DNA from: Bacteroidota bacterium
Lineage (GTDB): Bacteria; Bacteroidota; Bacteroidia; B-17B0; Aurantibacillaceae
Assembly: GCA_016185125.1 (NCBI GenBank)
Contig: JACPOC010000021.1
Location: 124,001-188,000, forward strand
Direction: 5' to 3'
Length of the DNA stretch: 64,000 bases
The translations under genes and the position numbers were made by a program. This document shows, one piece after another, positions 29,116 to 38,741 of the stretch. Below the pieces are notes generated by a model that had not been told where the DNA came from, made no database searches, and was given only the letters and a program-made list of their open reading frames with translations. Positions within the stretch are counted from its first letter, which is position 1. Each line of letters opens with the position of its first letter.

Positions 29116-31113
29116 ATGAAAAAGAACATAATTGTATTGCTTAGTATTGTTTGGTCAGGCATTTTTGCCCAAGTGCCGCCTACCATTAATTACCAGGGCA
29201 TAGCGCGCAACGCTGCCGGAAGCCCTATAATTAATACCACCATTACTTTACAATTTAAAATTTCAACTTCTGATGACCCTGCCTTTTATCAAGAAATTCA
29301 ATTGGCCGTTCCGGTTAATTCACTTGGCTTATTTAACACTAAAATTGGCAAGGTAACACCTTTGCCGCAAAGCGGATGGGAAGCCTTGCCCGCTATTCTT
29401 GAAGTTTTAATTGATACTAACGGTTCGGGATTTGTTTCTTTTGGCACGCAAACTCTATCAAGTGTGCCCTACGCTTTTTATGCCCTAAATTCAGGAAGCT
29501 CACTGCCACCGGGTACCCGAAACGGACAAACCATGCGCTGGGATAGCCTTAACGGAACCTGGCAAAACAGCGATAACCTTACCAATGATGATTTAAGGGT
29601 GGGCATCGGGGTTTTTCCAAATGAATATAAAAGTAAATTAAGCGTGGCTACAAATAACCCACAAGATACTTCGGTAGTTACCGCCCGGCACTTCGGAGCT
29701 CAAAACCGAACCGCCGGTTTCAGATCTATTGTTGCAGGAAATACAACGCCAACTTCAACAAATACACCACTACCCAGTGCCATATTTGGCGCTCAGAACA
29801 TAGCCTACAATTTAGGAAGTGGCGCTGCTATAGGAGTGGCTGGTTACGGTTCATCTAAAGGTTACGGTGCCGGTTTGGCGGGTTTTGGAAGCACCCAATC
29901 CTCATTAGGTACAGCTGTTGGCCTTTTTGCCAGCGCAGATTCTACCAGCCCGGGCACTAATAAATTTGCCGCCATATTTGATAAAGGCGCGGTGGTAATT
30001 AACGACTCTTTGCTTTTAAATCCTTTTAAAAACCCGGGCACTTTAGGCGATGTGTTAACTCTAACAGGCTATAATGGCCGCGCCACTTGGAAACCTTCAG
30101 TTGGCCCATGGAAAAGGGTTTTCAATTCCGGTTTATTTAATGTTGTATTAACCAACCCTTCCGATAGGGTAAGCATTGGTTTGCCATTAGCTTCCTCGGC
30201 CAACGAAAAACTACATTTACATAATAGCACTGGCGATGCCTATATGCAATTTTCAACAAGCAATAATTCCAACTCGGTGGGCTTGGTTTTTGGCGAATCT
30301 TCCAATATAAGTAAGGGTGTGCTTAAATTTGATAATGGTTCAAACTCATTAACCTATCAATTGTTTAGCAAAAGAATAATTTTTGTTGATGGAAACACCC
30401 GGGCCACCTTAGTTGGAAGAATACCTACCGGGGCGCTTTCACAATCTCCCTTCAATGTTTACGATTCGGTTAATATATCAACAACACCAAAGCCTATACT
30501 TAAAGTTATTAATACCAATGCTGTAGTTAATGCACCTACCGCTTTGTTTTTAGGCCATGATAATAACATTGATGGAATTAATTTGGTGTTCAGAAAAAAT
30601 TCTAATACCACTACTTTTAGCCTTGAAGACAACAGCTTAAGCACAAAATTTCACACCTTTAATACCTACGGCAGATTTTCTCCGGGCAGCGATGGTACTG
30701 CTGGAAAATCGTTTATCCAGGGCGGAAACACTCTTTCTGATGATATTACAATTGGGGCATCCAACAATGGCAACATTGTAAATGCGGGCTTCACCAAACT
30801 GGGGAACAATGGCCCCCCTTATCCCGCCATTCAGGTTTTAGAATTTTTTACCACTATGCCAGCAACTGCCGGCGGAAGCGCGCAAATTAGTTTAGCGTCG
30901 TACATAGCAAATGCAAGTCAAATTGAATCAGTTCAAATATTAGTAACAACCCCTAACAGAATAGTTCCAACAAATTATACCATTACCCCGGGATATGAAT
31001 GTCAATATGAAATAGCCTCCTCTGCTCCAACTATATTTGTGTGGGCTACTGCAGCTAACAGCATCAACTTATTTAGCCAGCCCGTAAAAATAGTGGTAAC
31101 CATTAAAAAATAA
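29116..31113 (+). CDS. Secreted surface protein, paralogue of the preceding gene
   Basis: This 665-residue protein has a signal peptide ending IFAQ. Its N-terminal module (PPTINYQGIARNAAGSP to LSSVPYAFYALNSG) aligns closely with residues 20-130 of the protein at 26231. Its C-terminal module (FTKLGNNGPPYPAIQVLEF, IVPTNYTITPGYECQYEI) aligns with the last 110 residues of that protein. The centre differs: it lacks the YadA-head-like repeats and consists of strand repeats. The shared ends suggest fixed assembly modules flanking a variable stalk. The next gene starts 5 nt after the stop. Confidence 0.82.
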   Translation: MKKNIIVLLSIVWSGIFAQVPPTINYQGIARNAAGSPIINTTITLQFKISTSDDPAFYQEIQLAVPVNSLGLFNTKIGKVTPLPQSGWEALPAILEVLIDTNGSGFVSFGTQTLSSVPYAFYALNSGSSLPPGTRNGQTMRWDSLNGTWQNSDNLTNDDLRVGIGVFPNEYKSKLSVATNNPQDTSVVTARHFGAQNRTAGFRSIVAGNTTPTSTNTPLPSAIFGAQNIAYNLGSGAAIGVAGYGSSKGYGAGLAGFGSTQSSLGTAVGLFASADSTSPGTNKFAAIFDKGAVVINDSLLLNPFKNPGTLGDVLTLTGYNGRATWKPSVGPWKRVFNSGLFNVVLTNPSDRVSIGLPLASSANEKLHLHNSTGDAYMQFSTSNNSNSVGLVFGESSNISKGVLKFDNGSNSLTYQLFSKRIIFVDGNTRATLVGRIPTGALSQSPFNVYDSVNISTTPKPILKVINTNAVVNAPTALFLGHDNNIDGINLVFRKNSNTTTFSLEDNSLSTKFHTFNTYGRFSPGSDGTAGKSFIQGGNTLSDDITIGASNNGNIVNAGFTKLGNNGPPYPAIQVLEFFTTMPATAGGSAQISLASYIANASQIESVQILVTTPNRIVPTNYTITPGYECQYEIASSAPTIFVWATAANSINLFSQPVKIVVTIKK

Positions 31114-31117
31114 TTGA

Positions 31118-31888
31118 ATGAAAAATAGACTCGCGCTTCTGCTAATATTATTTTACGCCTTTTGCCAAGCGCAAACAATACTTCCGCAGGTAATTAATTC
31201 TGCCGGAGATCATCGCACAGTGGGAAGCAGCGGAATAACCCTTACCGATAATGTGGGCGAGCCATTTATTGAAACAATAGGGCCCGCCGGAAATATTATG
31301 ATTACACAGGGATTTCTTCAGCCGGATATTATAAGCATTTTAGGGCCTGGCGTTTCTATTCTTAAAAACGATGTAAGTTGCAGTGATAAAAGAGATGGTA
31401 ATATATCTGTAGCCCTAAGCAATTCAAATTCAAATTATGTAGTTAGTTATAGTTGGTCGCCCGTTTCTGTTTGTCCTACTGGAAATTGCAGTAAGGTTGA
31501 TAGTTTGCTTCCCGGAAACTATTCGGTTATGGTGATCTTTACAAATACTCTCACCTCTAAAACAGACACTATAAAGCCTGCTCCAATACAGATTAACGAT
31601 CAAAACGGCCCTTGCTCTGTAAAAATATATAACGGTATTACTCCAAACGGTGACGGCGAAAATGATGTATGGATAATTGATAATATAAGTGATTTTCCCA
31701 ACAACCATGTGTGTATATTCAATCGCTGGGGTAACAAAGTTTTTGAAACCGATGGATATAACAATTCCTCAAAATCTTGGCCTAAAAAAGACGAAGTTCA
31801 AGGTCTTGTAGCAAGCACCTATTTTTATGTGTTAACCCTTGGTAACGGCACTATATTAAAAGGATGGATAGAAATTTTAAAAAGTTAA
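31118..31888 (+). CDS. Secreted protein with T9SS type B (CHU_C) sorting domain
   Basis: This 256-residue protein has a signal peptide (cleaved after FCQA). An N-terminal segment is typical of small T9SS cargos (VGSSGITLTDNVGEPFIETI, ITQGFLQPDI), and a short Cys-containing SprB-like module follows (VSCSDKRDGNISVALSN to LLPGNYSVMVIF). The C-terminal gliding-motility-associated domain starts at NGITPNGDGENDVWII and continues FNRWGNKVFE to LKGWIEILKS, the type B sorting signal. Type B cargos usually associate with a neighbouring PorP/SprF-like protein, which is the next gene. Confidence 0.9.
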   Translation: MKNRLALLLILFYAFCQAQTILPQVINSAGDHRTVGSSGITLTDNVGEPFIETIGPAGNIMITQGFLQPDIISILGPGVSILKNDVSCSDKRDGNISVALSNSNSNYVVSYSWSPVSVCPTGNCSKVDSLLPGNYSVMVIFTNTLTSKTDTIKPAPIQINDQNGPCSVKIYNGITPNGDGENDVWIIDNISDFPNNHVCIFNRWGNKVFETDGYNNSSKSWPKKDEVQGLVASTYFYVLTLGNGTILKGWIEILKS

Positions 31889-31916
31889 AAGAATCCGAAA
31901 AAAATTACTCGAACGC

Positions 31917-32846
31917 ATGAAAAAATTTTACTTAATACTTTTTTATTTTGTTTTTGCAATTATATGCAAGGGGCAGCAAGACCCGCAATATAATTTATAC
32001 CAGTTTAATCAAATGATAATTAATCCTGCTTACGCCGGTGCCCGGGATGTAGTGGCCGTTGTAGCAAGTGTACGTAATCAATGGACGGGATTTGAGGGTG
32101 CGCCGCGTACAAGTTGCTTAAGCATTCATGGACCGGTTTTGAATAAACATATTGGCTTGGGGTTAACTGTTGTTAGCGATCGTATGGGCCCGCGTAATAT
32201 GCAGGGTGTGTATGGCAACTTTTCTTACATAGCCAAACTCTCTGAAAAATATAAGTTATCGTTTGGATTAAATGCCGGCTACAACCGTTTTCAATTTGAT
32301 TTTAATAAAGTTACTTTCAAAGCCAACGAATCTTCCTCCACGTACTTTAACCAAGTTCAAACATACAATAAGCTTGACATGAATAGCGGACTTTATTTAA
32401 AAAGCAATTCATTTTTTATGGGTTTTAGTGTTACGCATCTTTCAAACTCAAATGTTTATTCGGTAAAAGATACTTCCGGAAAAAACATTTTAAATTACCG
32501 GCTTCGAACGCATCAGTTTTTTACTTTAGGAAAATCATTTATAATAAACGACAATTTTATTTTTGCTCCAACCATTTTATTCAGGCAAGTTAACGGTAAA
32601 GGTAATGGAGATTTAAACCTGAATTTCTTTCTATTTAAAAAATTGTGGTTAGGTGTTATTTATAAGGGTGCTTATGGCCCTGGTTTTTTAATGCAATATT
32701 ATATTACCCAACAATTCAGGGTAGCGTACAGCTATGACACGGGCGCCCAAGACGCTCGCAGATTAGGTGCCAGCCATGAAGTAATGTTTGGATTTGATTT
32801 TGGTAGAAATAATAAGTCAAAAGTAATTTCACCCCGATTTTTATAA
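31917..32846 (+). CDS. PorP/SprF family T9SS outer-membrane protein
   Basis: This 309-residue outer-membrane beta-barrel has a signal peptide (residues 1-20). The family signature QDPQYNLYQFNQMIINPAYAG lies directly after it (positions 21-41), followed by RNQWTGFEGAPRT. Family members PorP and SprF are required for secretion or anchoring of specific T9SS cargos, SprF for the adhesin SprB. Placement right after a type B sorting-domain gene supports the role of dedicated anchor for that protein. The downstream OmpA-family gene starts 2 nt after the stop. Confidence 0.93.
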   Translation: MKKFYLILFYFVFAIICKGQQDPQYNLYQFNQMIINPAYAGARDVVAVVASVRNQWTGFEGAPRTSCLSIHGPVLNKHIGLGLTVVSDRMGPRNMQGVYGNFSYIAKLSEKYKLSFGLNAGYNRFQFDFNKVTFKANESSSTYFNQVQTYNKLDMNSGLYLKSNSFFMGFSVTHLSNSNVYSVKDTSGKNILNYRLRTHQFFTLGKSFIINDNFIFAPTILFRQVNGKGNGDLNLNFFLFKKLWLGVIYKGAYGPGFLMQYYITQQFRVAYSYDTGAQDARRLGASHEVMFGFDFGRNNKSKVISPRFL

Positions 32847-32848
32847 GT

Positions 32849-35512
32849 ATGCTAAATAAAAGGTTTTTCATAGTTTTCTTTACGGTTATTGGCTCATTAC
32901 TTTTTTCGCAAATAAAAAAAGGTGATAAATATGCCCAAAACGCACAATACATTAAAGCCATTCCTTATTATAAAAAGGAAGTTAAAAATAAATCAGGAAA
33001 CAAGCAGGAAGCCTATTTAAAGCTCGCGGATTGCTATAAAAAAATAAATGATTATCAAAGCGCCGAAATAAATTACAAAAATGCTCTTGCCATTAATTCA
33101 AATGTACAACCTGATGTATTTTATAATTACGGGCAGGTTCTAAAAGTAAATAATAAATATACGGAGGCCGCGAACCAGTATAATAATTATATAAAACTAA
33201 AACCCAATGACGCGAATGCTTTAAAAGCACTTAAATTTTGTAAGGAAATAAATTACTATTTACAAAAGCCCATCGAGTACGAAGTAAAAAACATTGACAA
33301 TATTAACACAGAGAAATCAGAATTTTCCCCATTAGTGATTAATAATAAATTAGCATTCGTAGCTGAAAAAGAATCATTTAATTTTGTTGACTATAGTGTA
33401 AACGACTATAATGGCGAGCCTTATCTTAATATGTATATTTCGGAAGTTAAAGGAGCAAGCGCCGGTAAGGCCAAAACATTCGCTAAAAAAATCAATTCAG
33501 ACTTTCATGATGGACCTGCCAGTTTAAGCGCCGATGGCAAGACTTTATATTTTACAAGGGTTAATTACAAATCACAAAAAGATTTTGTTAACACCGCAAA
33601 AATTTACACCGCCACAGGGCACGATAGAAGCTGGAGTAACATCCAAGAATTTGAACATAATAACGACAAGTATTCGGTAGCTCACCCAAGTATTAATGAA
33701 GCAGGAACAATGCTTTTCTTTTGCAGCGATATGCCCGGAGGCCTTGGCGGAAAAGATATATGGATGAGTAAAAAAACAGGGAATGGTTGGGAAAAGCCCA
33801 CTAATCTTGGTCCTGATATTAACACATCGGGAGATGAAATGTTTCCAACCATTAAAAACAACGGCATTCTTTACTACTCATCTAACGGTTTACCGGGTTA
33901 TGGCGGCTTAGATGTATATTCGGCAAAAAGCATTGATGGTAAATGGTTGCTTATAAGAAACGAAGGTTTAAATATCAACAGCAGTTTCGACGATTTTGGA
34001 ATCACCTTTCTTAATGATTCGGTGGGTTATTTTTCTTCAAACAGATTGGGAGGAAAAGGTAAGGATGACATTTACTGGTATAAATTTACCAACCGTTTTA
34101 TTTCAGTTGAAGGCACAGTTTTATTAACCGAAAACAATAATAATCCTGCAAAAGGTGTAAACGTTATACTGGCAGATGCACAAGGAAAACATTTAGATAG
34201 TATGAAAACGAATAACGACGGATTTTTCGAATTCAAAAATTTGGATGGTGATAAAAAATACATGGCCATCATTGATTCTGATGATCCAAAATTTGCTGGA
34301 AAGGCACATTATTTTTTAAGCGATAAAAATAAGATTATCAGCAGAGTAACAAATACGGTTAAAGGAGATAAGTTTGTATTTAAAAACTTACCGGTTGACC
34401 CGAATGGATTACCTGATCTTTTTACCGAGGATGACCTAACTTTGGCCGGTAATTTACTTTATGGAGAAAGTCCGAGCAAGCCCATAAAAAATACACGTAT
34501 TAAAATTGTAAACGACTATGGAGATGTAGTGGAAGAAACAACCACCAACGAGTTTGGCGCTTTTGCTTTCAGAAATATTCCTACTGATCAAAATTATATT
34601 ATTTCAATAGAAGAAACAGACATCAGCCTTCCCGCTAATACCAAAGTTACCTTAACTAATAAAGGCGGAAAAGAATTAAAAACATTTTACACAGGCAACG
34701 AAAAATTTAATTTTAAAATATTAAGCGCTGAAAAAAATCTACTTAAAGAAATGGATGCCGAGGATGCAAACATGATAATGGATATTTATGGTTATATGTA
34801 CGATCAAAATAAAAAACCTATTCCAAACGCTAAGATCCGAATAAAGGAAGAGGGGGGCACCGCAGAACCTCAACTTATAAGTTCAAGCGACAAAGGCAAA
34901 TTTAATTTTAAGAATTTAAAAGGAGATAAAGGTTATTTATTTGAAGCAGATGAGACCGACCCATCAATGAAAGGCGTTACCCGTATTTATATTGCCGACA
35001 GTAAAGGTAAAATTTATAAAGTCATGGATAAAAACGGTGCGGGTAAATTTATTTTTAAAGTGCTGGAGGCTGATAAGGCTGCATTGGGCGAATTTGTGGT
35101 TGACGATCCTTGGTTACAGGTTTTGGAAATGAAGAACAAAGCAAAAGAACTAACTATTATAGAAAGTATTTACTACGCATCAGGCGATTACAAATTAGAT
35201 GCGGCCGGAATTCAAATACTTAACAAAGTTATTGCCGTTTTAAATTCAAATCCAAAATTGATGATAGAGCTTAGTTCACATACCGATTCTAAATCTTCGG
35301 ATGAGTTTAATCTCGTGCTATCGAAAAAACGCGCACAGTTTGCTGTTGATTACATGACCGGAAAAGGTGTCAACAAAAAGCGATTAAAAGCTGTGGGTTA
35401 TGGCGAAACCAGGCTGCTGAATAAATGCTATAATTACGATGATTGTTCGGAAGAGCAACATAAGCTTAACAGGAGAACAGAATTTAAAATTACCGAACAG
35501 CCTAACTTGTAG
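32849..35512 (+). CDS. PorE-like OmpA family protein with TPR, propeller and CRD
   Basis: This 887-residue periplasmic or outer-membrane-associated protein has, in order, a signal peptide (1-20), TPR repeats (about 21-130), a PD40/WD40-like propeller (about 140-420, with FFCSDMPGGLGGKDIWMS and YYSSNGLPGYGGLDVYS), carboxypeptidase-regulatory-like domains (about 425-740) and a C-terminal OmpA peptidoglycan-binding domain (SSHTDSKSSDEFNLVLSKKR near 815). PorE of the T9SS has the same arrangement and links the secretion complex to the cell wall. With the PorP/SprF-like gene immediately upstream it forms the usual pair. Confidence 0.9.
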   Translation: MLNKRFFIVFFTVIGSLLFSQIKKGDKYAQNAQYIKAIPYYKKEVKNKSGNKQEAYLKLADCYKKINDYQSAEINYKNALAINSNVQPDVFYNYGQVLKVNNKYTEAANQYNNYIKLKPNDANALKALKFCKEINYYLQKPIEYEVKNIDNINTEKSEFSPLVINNKLAFVAEKESFNFVDYSVNDYNGEPYLNMYISEVKGASAGKAKTFAKKINSDFHDGPASLSADGKTLYFTRVNYKSQKDFVNTAKIYTATGHDRSWSNIQEFEHNNDKYSVAHPSINEAGTMLFFCSDMPGGLGGKDIWMSKKTGNGWEKPTNLGPDINTSGDEMFPTIKNNGILYYSSNGLPGYGGLDVYSAKSIDGKWLLIRNEGLNINSSFDDFGITFLNDSVGYFSSNRLGGKGKDDIYWYKFTNRFISVEGTVLLTENNNNPAKGVNVILADAQGKHLDSMKTNNDGFFEFKNLDGDKKYMAIIDSDDPKFAGKAHYFLSDKNKIISRVTNTVKGDKFVFKNLPVDPNGLPDLFTEDDLTLAGNLLYGESPSKPIKNTRIKIVNDYGDVVEETTTNEFGAFAFRNIPTDQNYIISIEETDISLPANTKVTLTNKGGKELKTFYTGNEKFNFKILSAEKNLLKEMDAEDANMIMDIYGYMYDQNKKPIPNAKIRIKEEGGTAEPQLISSSDKGKFNFKNLKGDKGYLFEADETDPSMKGVTRIYIADSKGKIYKVMDKNGAGKFIFKVLEADKAALGEFVVDDPWLQVLEMKNKAKELTIIESIYYASGDYKLDAAGIQILNKVIAVLNSNPKLMIELSSHTDSKSSDEFNLVLSKKRAQFAVDYMTGKGVNKKRLKAVGYGETRLLNKCYNYDDCSEEQHKLNRRTEFKITEQPNL

Positions 35513-35516
35513 TTTT

Positions 35517-36692
35517 ATGAATGTTATTTTATTTGATGAAGATGAAGCACGAAAAAATTTACTTCCATTAACCTTCACACGCGCTGTTTGCGATATCCGA
35601 ATTGGCATTTTAACTATCAAAGAGAAGTGGAATCTTTGGTTAAATACACAGTGCGGTTGCAGTACGGAAGATTACTTAGCCCACAAATACCCGGTAAAAG
35701 AAGATGATAATTCATTATACATTAATGCCTCCGTTTGTCCTGACGAAATATTTGTAAAAACCCTTTCTGCCATTTTGCCCGGCCAAAAATTTATGCATCA
35801 AAATAAATTGATTGCCTATTGCGGCAGCCAGGATAATATAGCCGGTGCTGAACAAATTGAATACACGCGGGCTTTAGTTACAGTGAATAATGTTTGGGAA
35901 ATTTTTCAAAAAAACCACGAGGCCTTAATTGCCGATTTTGAACTACTCACTGCAAATAAAATTTCGGAACCTTTAAGCAATACGGTAACCGTTATAGGAA
36001 ATCCTGCTTTAATTTTTCTTGAAGAAGGTGCCAAAGCTGAAGCCTGCATTTTAAATACTCACTCAGGCCCGATTTATCTCGCAAAAGATTCTGAAATAAT
36101 GGAGGGTTCCGCTATTCGAGGGCCATTTTCTTTAGGAGAGCATAGTACAATTAAATTAAATACAAAAATTTACGGAGCTACAACAGTAGGCCCTTATTGC
36201 AAAGTTGGAGGAGAAGTAAACAACAGCGTTATTTTCGGTTATACAAATAAAGGACATGACGGTTTTCTTGGAAACTCAGTTTTAGGTGAATGGTGCAATT
36301 TGGGTGCAGATACAAATAACAGCAATCTTAAAAATAATTACGGCAATGTAAAACTGTTTAATTATAATTTTGATAAACCAATTGATACAGGGTTACAGTT
36401 TTGCGGACTAATAATGGGCGATCATTCAAAAAGCGGAATTAACACTATGTTTAACACGGGCACTGTTGTGGGGGTTGGTGCCAATATTTTTGGAGGTGGC
36501 TTTCCACCTACACACATCCCGAGTTTTAGCTGGGGAGGAGAAAAAGGTTTTGAAGAATATAAGCTCGAAAAATTATTTGAAACAGCGCATAAAGTTTACG
36601 AACGTCGCGGGATAACCTTGGATAAACAGGACAAAGAAATATTACAAAAAGTATTTTCATTAACGCAGAAATACCGCGATGAAAGTTTATAA
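35517..36692 (+). CDS. GlmU-like sugar nucleotidyltransferase family protein
   Basis: This 391-residue cytoplasmic protein starts MNVILFDEDEARKNLLPLTFTRAV; the ATG at 35517 gives the family N-terminus, so the in-frame codon at 35439 is not used. The N-terminal half is nucleotidyltransferase-like but keeps no clear GxG(T/S)xR pyrophosphorylase motif. The C-terminal part is a left-handed beta helix (GPYCKVGGEVNNSVIFGYTN to GDHSKSGINTMFNTGTVVG), the acyltransferase-type fold of GlmU. Annotated homologues are called GlmU family or putative sugar nucleotidyltransferases; the activity is unproven. It starts 4 nt after the OmpA gene and may share its transcript. Confidence 0.85.
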   Translation: MNVILFDEDEARKNLLPLTFTRAVCDIRIGILTIKEKWNLWLNTQCGCSTEDYLAHKYPVKEDDNSLYINASVCPDEIFVKTLSAILPGQKFMHQNKLIAYCGSQDNIAGAEQIEYTRALVTVNNVWEIFQKNHEALIADFELLTANKISEPLSNTVTVIGNPALIFLEEGAKAEACILNTHSGPIYLAKDSEIMEGSAIRGPFSLGEHSTIKLNTKIYGATTVGPYCKVGGEVNNSVIFGYTNKGHDGFLGNSVLGEWCNLGADTNNSNLKNNYGNVKLFNYNFDKPIDTGLQFCGLIMGDHSKSGINTMFNTGTVVGVGANIFGGGFPPTHIPSFSWGGEKGFEEYKLEKLFETAHKVYERRGITLDKQDKEILQKVFSLTQKYRDESL

Positions 36693-36707
36693 AAAATAAT
36701 TTTTGAT

Positions 36708-36744
36708 GCGGGCATAAAAAAAGCGGAACAGGCCCGCTTTCTTT
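36708..36744. terminator. Terminator between convergent genes
   Basis: Two alternative stems fit: GCGGGC / GCCCGC (36708-36713 with 36732-36737) and AAAGCGG / CCGCTTT (36720-36726 with 36734-36740), followed by a T-rich run. It lies between the GlmU-like gene and the convergent peroxiredoxin gene and can serve either strand. Confidence 0.75.
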
Positions 36745-36759
36745 AACAAAGATTTAATC

Positions 36760-37392
36760 TTAATGTTTACTTAAATACTCTGCAACCCCTTTATGCGTGT
36801 CCTTCATGCCTTCAGCGCCTTTTGTCCAATTGGCAGGGCAAACCTCGCCGTGCTCTTCGTTAAACTGTAAAGCATCTACCATACGAAGCGTTTCATCCAC
36901 GTTGCGGCCTAACGGAAGATCGTTTATAAGCATGTGGCGCACCACTCCTTTCTTATCAATAAGGTATAATCCTCTAAAGGCAATCATTGGGCCTGTGGCA
37001 ATCAGGTCGCCTTCTTCATTCACATCATAATCACCAAATAAAGTTCCGTATGAAAGTGAAATAGTTTTAGTAGTATCTGCCACAATAGGATAAGTTACTC
37101 CTTTAATTCCGCCCGCGTTTTTTTCCATCTGTAACCAGCCCCAGTGGCTTTCTTCCGTATCTGTACTACAGCCAACCACGGCAACATCACGACTTTCAAA
37201 ATCTTTCAATTTTTCCTGAAAGGCATGTAACTCTGTTGGGCAAACAAATGTAAAATCCTTAGGGTAAAAAAAGAATACTACATATTTTTTTCCAATGTAT
37301 TGGTCGAGTGAAAAGTTTTCTACTATCTCTCCGCCTTTAATTACTGCGCCCGCTTTAAACGTGGGGGCTTTTTTTCCTACTAAGCTTGTCAT
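36760..37392 (-). CDS. 2-Cys peroxiredoxin (Prx1/AhpC type)
   Basis: This 210-residue cytoplasmic peroxidase reduces hydrogen peroxide and alkyl hydroperoxides. The peroxidatic Cys51 lies in FFYPKDFTFVCPTE and the resolving Cys near residue 185 in GEVCPANW, which defines a typical 2-Cys enzyme. ATG at 37392 (MTSLVGKKAPTFKAGAV) matches the family start; the upstream in-frame ATG at 37449 adds a non-homologous basic stretch. It is divergent from a second peroxiredoxin 104 nt away, sharing that intergenic region. Confidence 0.95.
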   Translation of the reverse strand: MTSLVGKKAPTFKAGAVIKGGEIVENFSLDQYIGKKYVVFFFYPKDFTFVCPTELHAFQEKLKDFESRDVAVVGCSTDTEESHWGWLQMEKNAGGIKGVTYPIVADTTKTISLSYGTLFGDYDVNEEGDLIATGPMIAFRGLYLIDKKGVVRHMLINDLPLGRNVDETLRMVDALQFNEEHGEVCPANWTKGAEGMKDTHKGVAEYLSKH

Positions 37393-37496
37393 ATATTTAA
37401 TTGTTTTAATTTTTAAATTATGTGTAAAAATAGGTATTACTTTTAACATTAAATTAACCTAAATTGCATGTATGTAAAACCTTAACAAAAATTTGT

Positions 37497-37988
37497 ATGA
37501 GTCTTAAAACAGGAGATGCGGCACCGGATTTTAAATTATTTAATACACAAAAAAAAGAGGTGCGTTTAAACGATTTTAAAGGAAAGAACCTTGTGCTTTT
37601 ATTTTACCCTTTTGCCTTTTCAGGCACTTGTACCAAGGAACTGTGTAATATGCGCGATAATTTTTCTGCTTATAACAACTTAAACGCAGAAATCTTGGGG
37701 ATTTCAACCGATTCGATATTTACGCTAATAAAATACAAGGAAGATCAAAAGTTAAATTTTGAGTTACTCAGCGATTTTAACAAGGAGGTATCTAAAGAAT
37801 ATGGTTCTTTGTATGATAATTTTATTTTTGAAACCAAAGGAGTAAGCAAACGATCGGCTTTTGTAATTGATAAAGAAGGAATTATTAAATACTCTGAAAT
37901 ACTTGAAAACGCAAGTGAGCAACCCAATTATGAGGCAATACAGGATTGCTTAAAGAAAATCAGCCACGAATTGCACGAAAAGCACTAA
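37497..37988 (+). CDS. AhpE/Bcp-like atypical peroxiredoxin
   Basis: This 163-residue thiol peroxidase has Cys45 and Cys50 in FAFSGTCTKELCNMRD, the CxxxxC arrangement of AhpE and some Bcp proteins. ATG at 37497 (MSLKTGDAAPDF) is the family start; the upstream ATG at 37464 is less likely. The last codons encode SHELHEKH, and the DNA there (about 37962-37990) matches a repeat found again at 52092, so the natural C-terminus may have been extended by a repeat insertion. It is divergent from the 2-Cys peroxiredoxin. Confidence 0.92.
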   Translation: MSLKTGDAAPDFKLFNTQKKEVRLNDFKGKNLVLLFYPFAFSGTCTKELCNMRDNFSAYNNLNAEILGISTDSIFTLIKYKEDQKLNFELLSDFNKEVSKEYGSLYDNFIFETKGVSKRSAFVIDKEGIIKYSEILENASEQPNYEAIQDCLKKISHELHEKH

Positions 37989-37995
37989 TACACTA
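37962..37995. repeat. Copy of an AGCCACGAATTRCACGAA-type repeat overlapping a gene end
   Basis: The sequence from 37962 matches 52092 onward over about 27 nt with few differences (AGCCACGAATT, then G or A, then CACGAA). Here it forms the last codons of the peroxiredoxin gene and continues past its stop at 37988. The other copy is intergenic. Confidence 0.55.
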
Positions 37996-38067
37996 TTAGT
38001 TTACTCAATTTAAAAAGGTATTGTTACAACGCATAAAGATTGGGGATATAAGTGACTTAAAATAAAA

Positions 38068-38670
38068 ATGGCACTGAAAAAGTTCTTCGATAAAAATTTA
38101 ATTGAAGCCGGTTGCGATGAAGCCGGACGAGGTTGCCTTGCCGGCCCTGTATTTGCGGCGGCTGTAATTTTACCAAAAAATTTCAGGAACAAATTATTGA
38201 ACGACAGCAAACAACTTTCAGAAGCTGAACGTTACCGCTTGAGGCCAATTATTGAAAAGTCCGCAATAGCCTGGGCTGTGGCCGAAGTTGATAATGTGGA
38301 AATAGACGAGATTAATATTTTAAACGCTTCTTTTTTAGGAATGCACAGGGCGCTTGATAAGCTTAACGTTACTCCCGAACTTTTACTCATTGATGGCAAC
38401 CGTTTTAATAAGTATAAAGAGTTTCGTCACGAATGCATTATTGAGGGCGATGCCAAATTTATGAGCATAGCAGCTGCAAGTATTCTTGCAAAAACATACC
38501 GCGACGACTTCATGAAAAAAATGGCGCTCAAATATCCTGCTTACGGTTGGGATACGAATATGGGATATGGAACACGCAAACACCGCGATGCCATACAGCA
38601 ACACGGCCCCAACGAATTGCACCGTATGAGCTTTCGGTTACTGCCTTCGCAAATGGCTCTTGAGTTGTAA
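38068..38670 (+). CDS. rnhB: Ribonuclease HII
   Basis: RNase HII removes ribonucleotides and RNA primers from RNA-DNA hybrids. The 200-residue protein has the catalytic motif CDEAGRGCLAGPVFAAAV (Asp17 and Glu18), LLIDGNRF near residue 108, and SIAAASILAKTYRDDFM near 136, all expected for the family. Length is normal. It stands alone in the same direction as the preceding peroxiredoxin, 79 nt downstream. Confidence 0.97.
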   Translation: MALKKFFDKNLIEAGCDEAGRGCLAGPVFAAAVILPKNFRNKLLNDSKQLSEAERYRLRPIIEKSAIAWAVAEVDNVEIDEINILNASFLGMHRALDKLNVTPELLLIDGNRFNKYKEFRHECIIEGDAKFMSIAAASILAKTYRDDFMKKMALKYPAYGWDTNMGYGTRKHRDAIQQHGPNELHRMSFRLLPSQMALEL

Positions 38671-38741
38671 ACATATTCTTTTAAATAACTCTCTTTTTAA
38701 GAAGTGCTTTTCTCCTCTGTTGTTTGTTACCTTTATCCTGC

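Noticed and set aside
35439-35516. Extension of the GlmU-like gene into the OmpA gene
   Set aside because: The extra 26 residues overlap the end of the upstream gene in another frame, and the family N-terminus begins at 35517.
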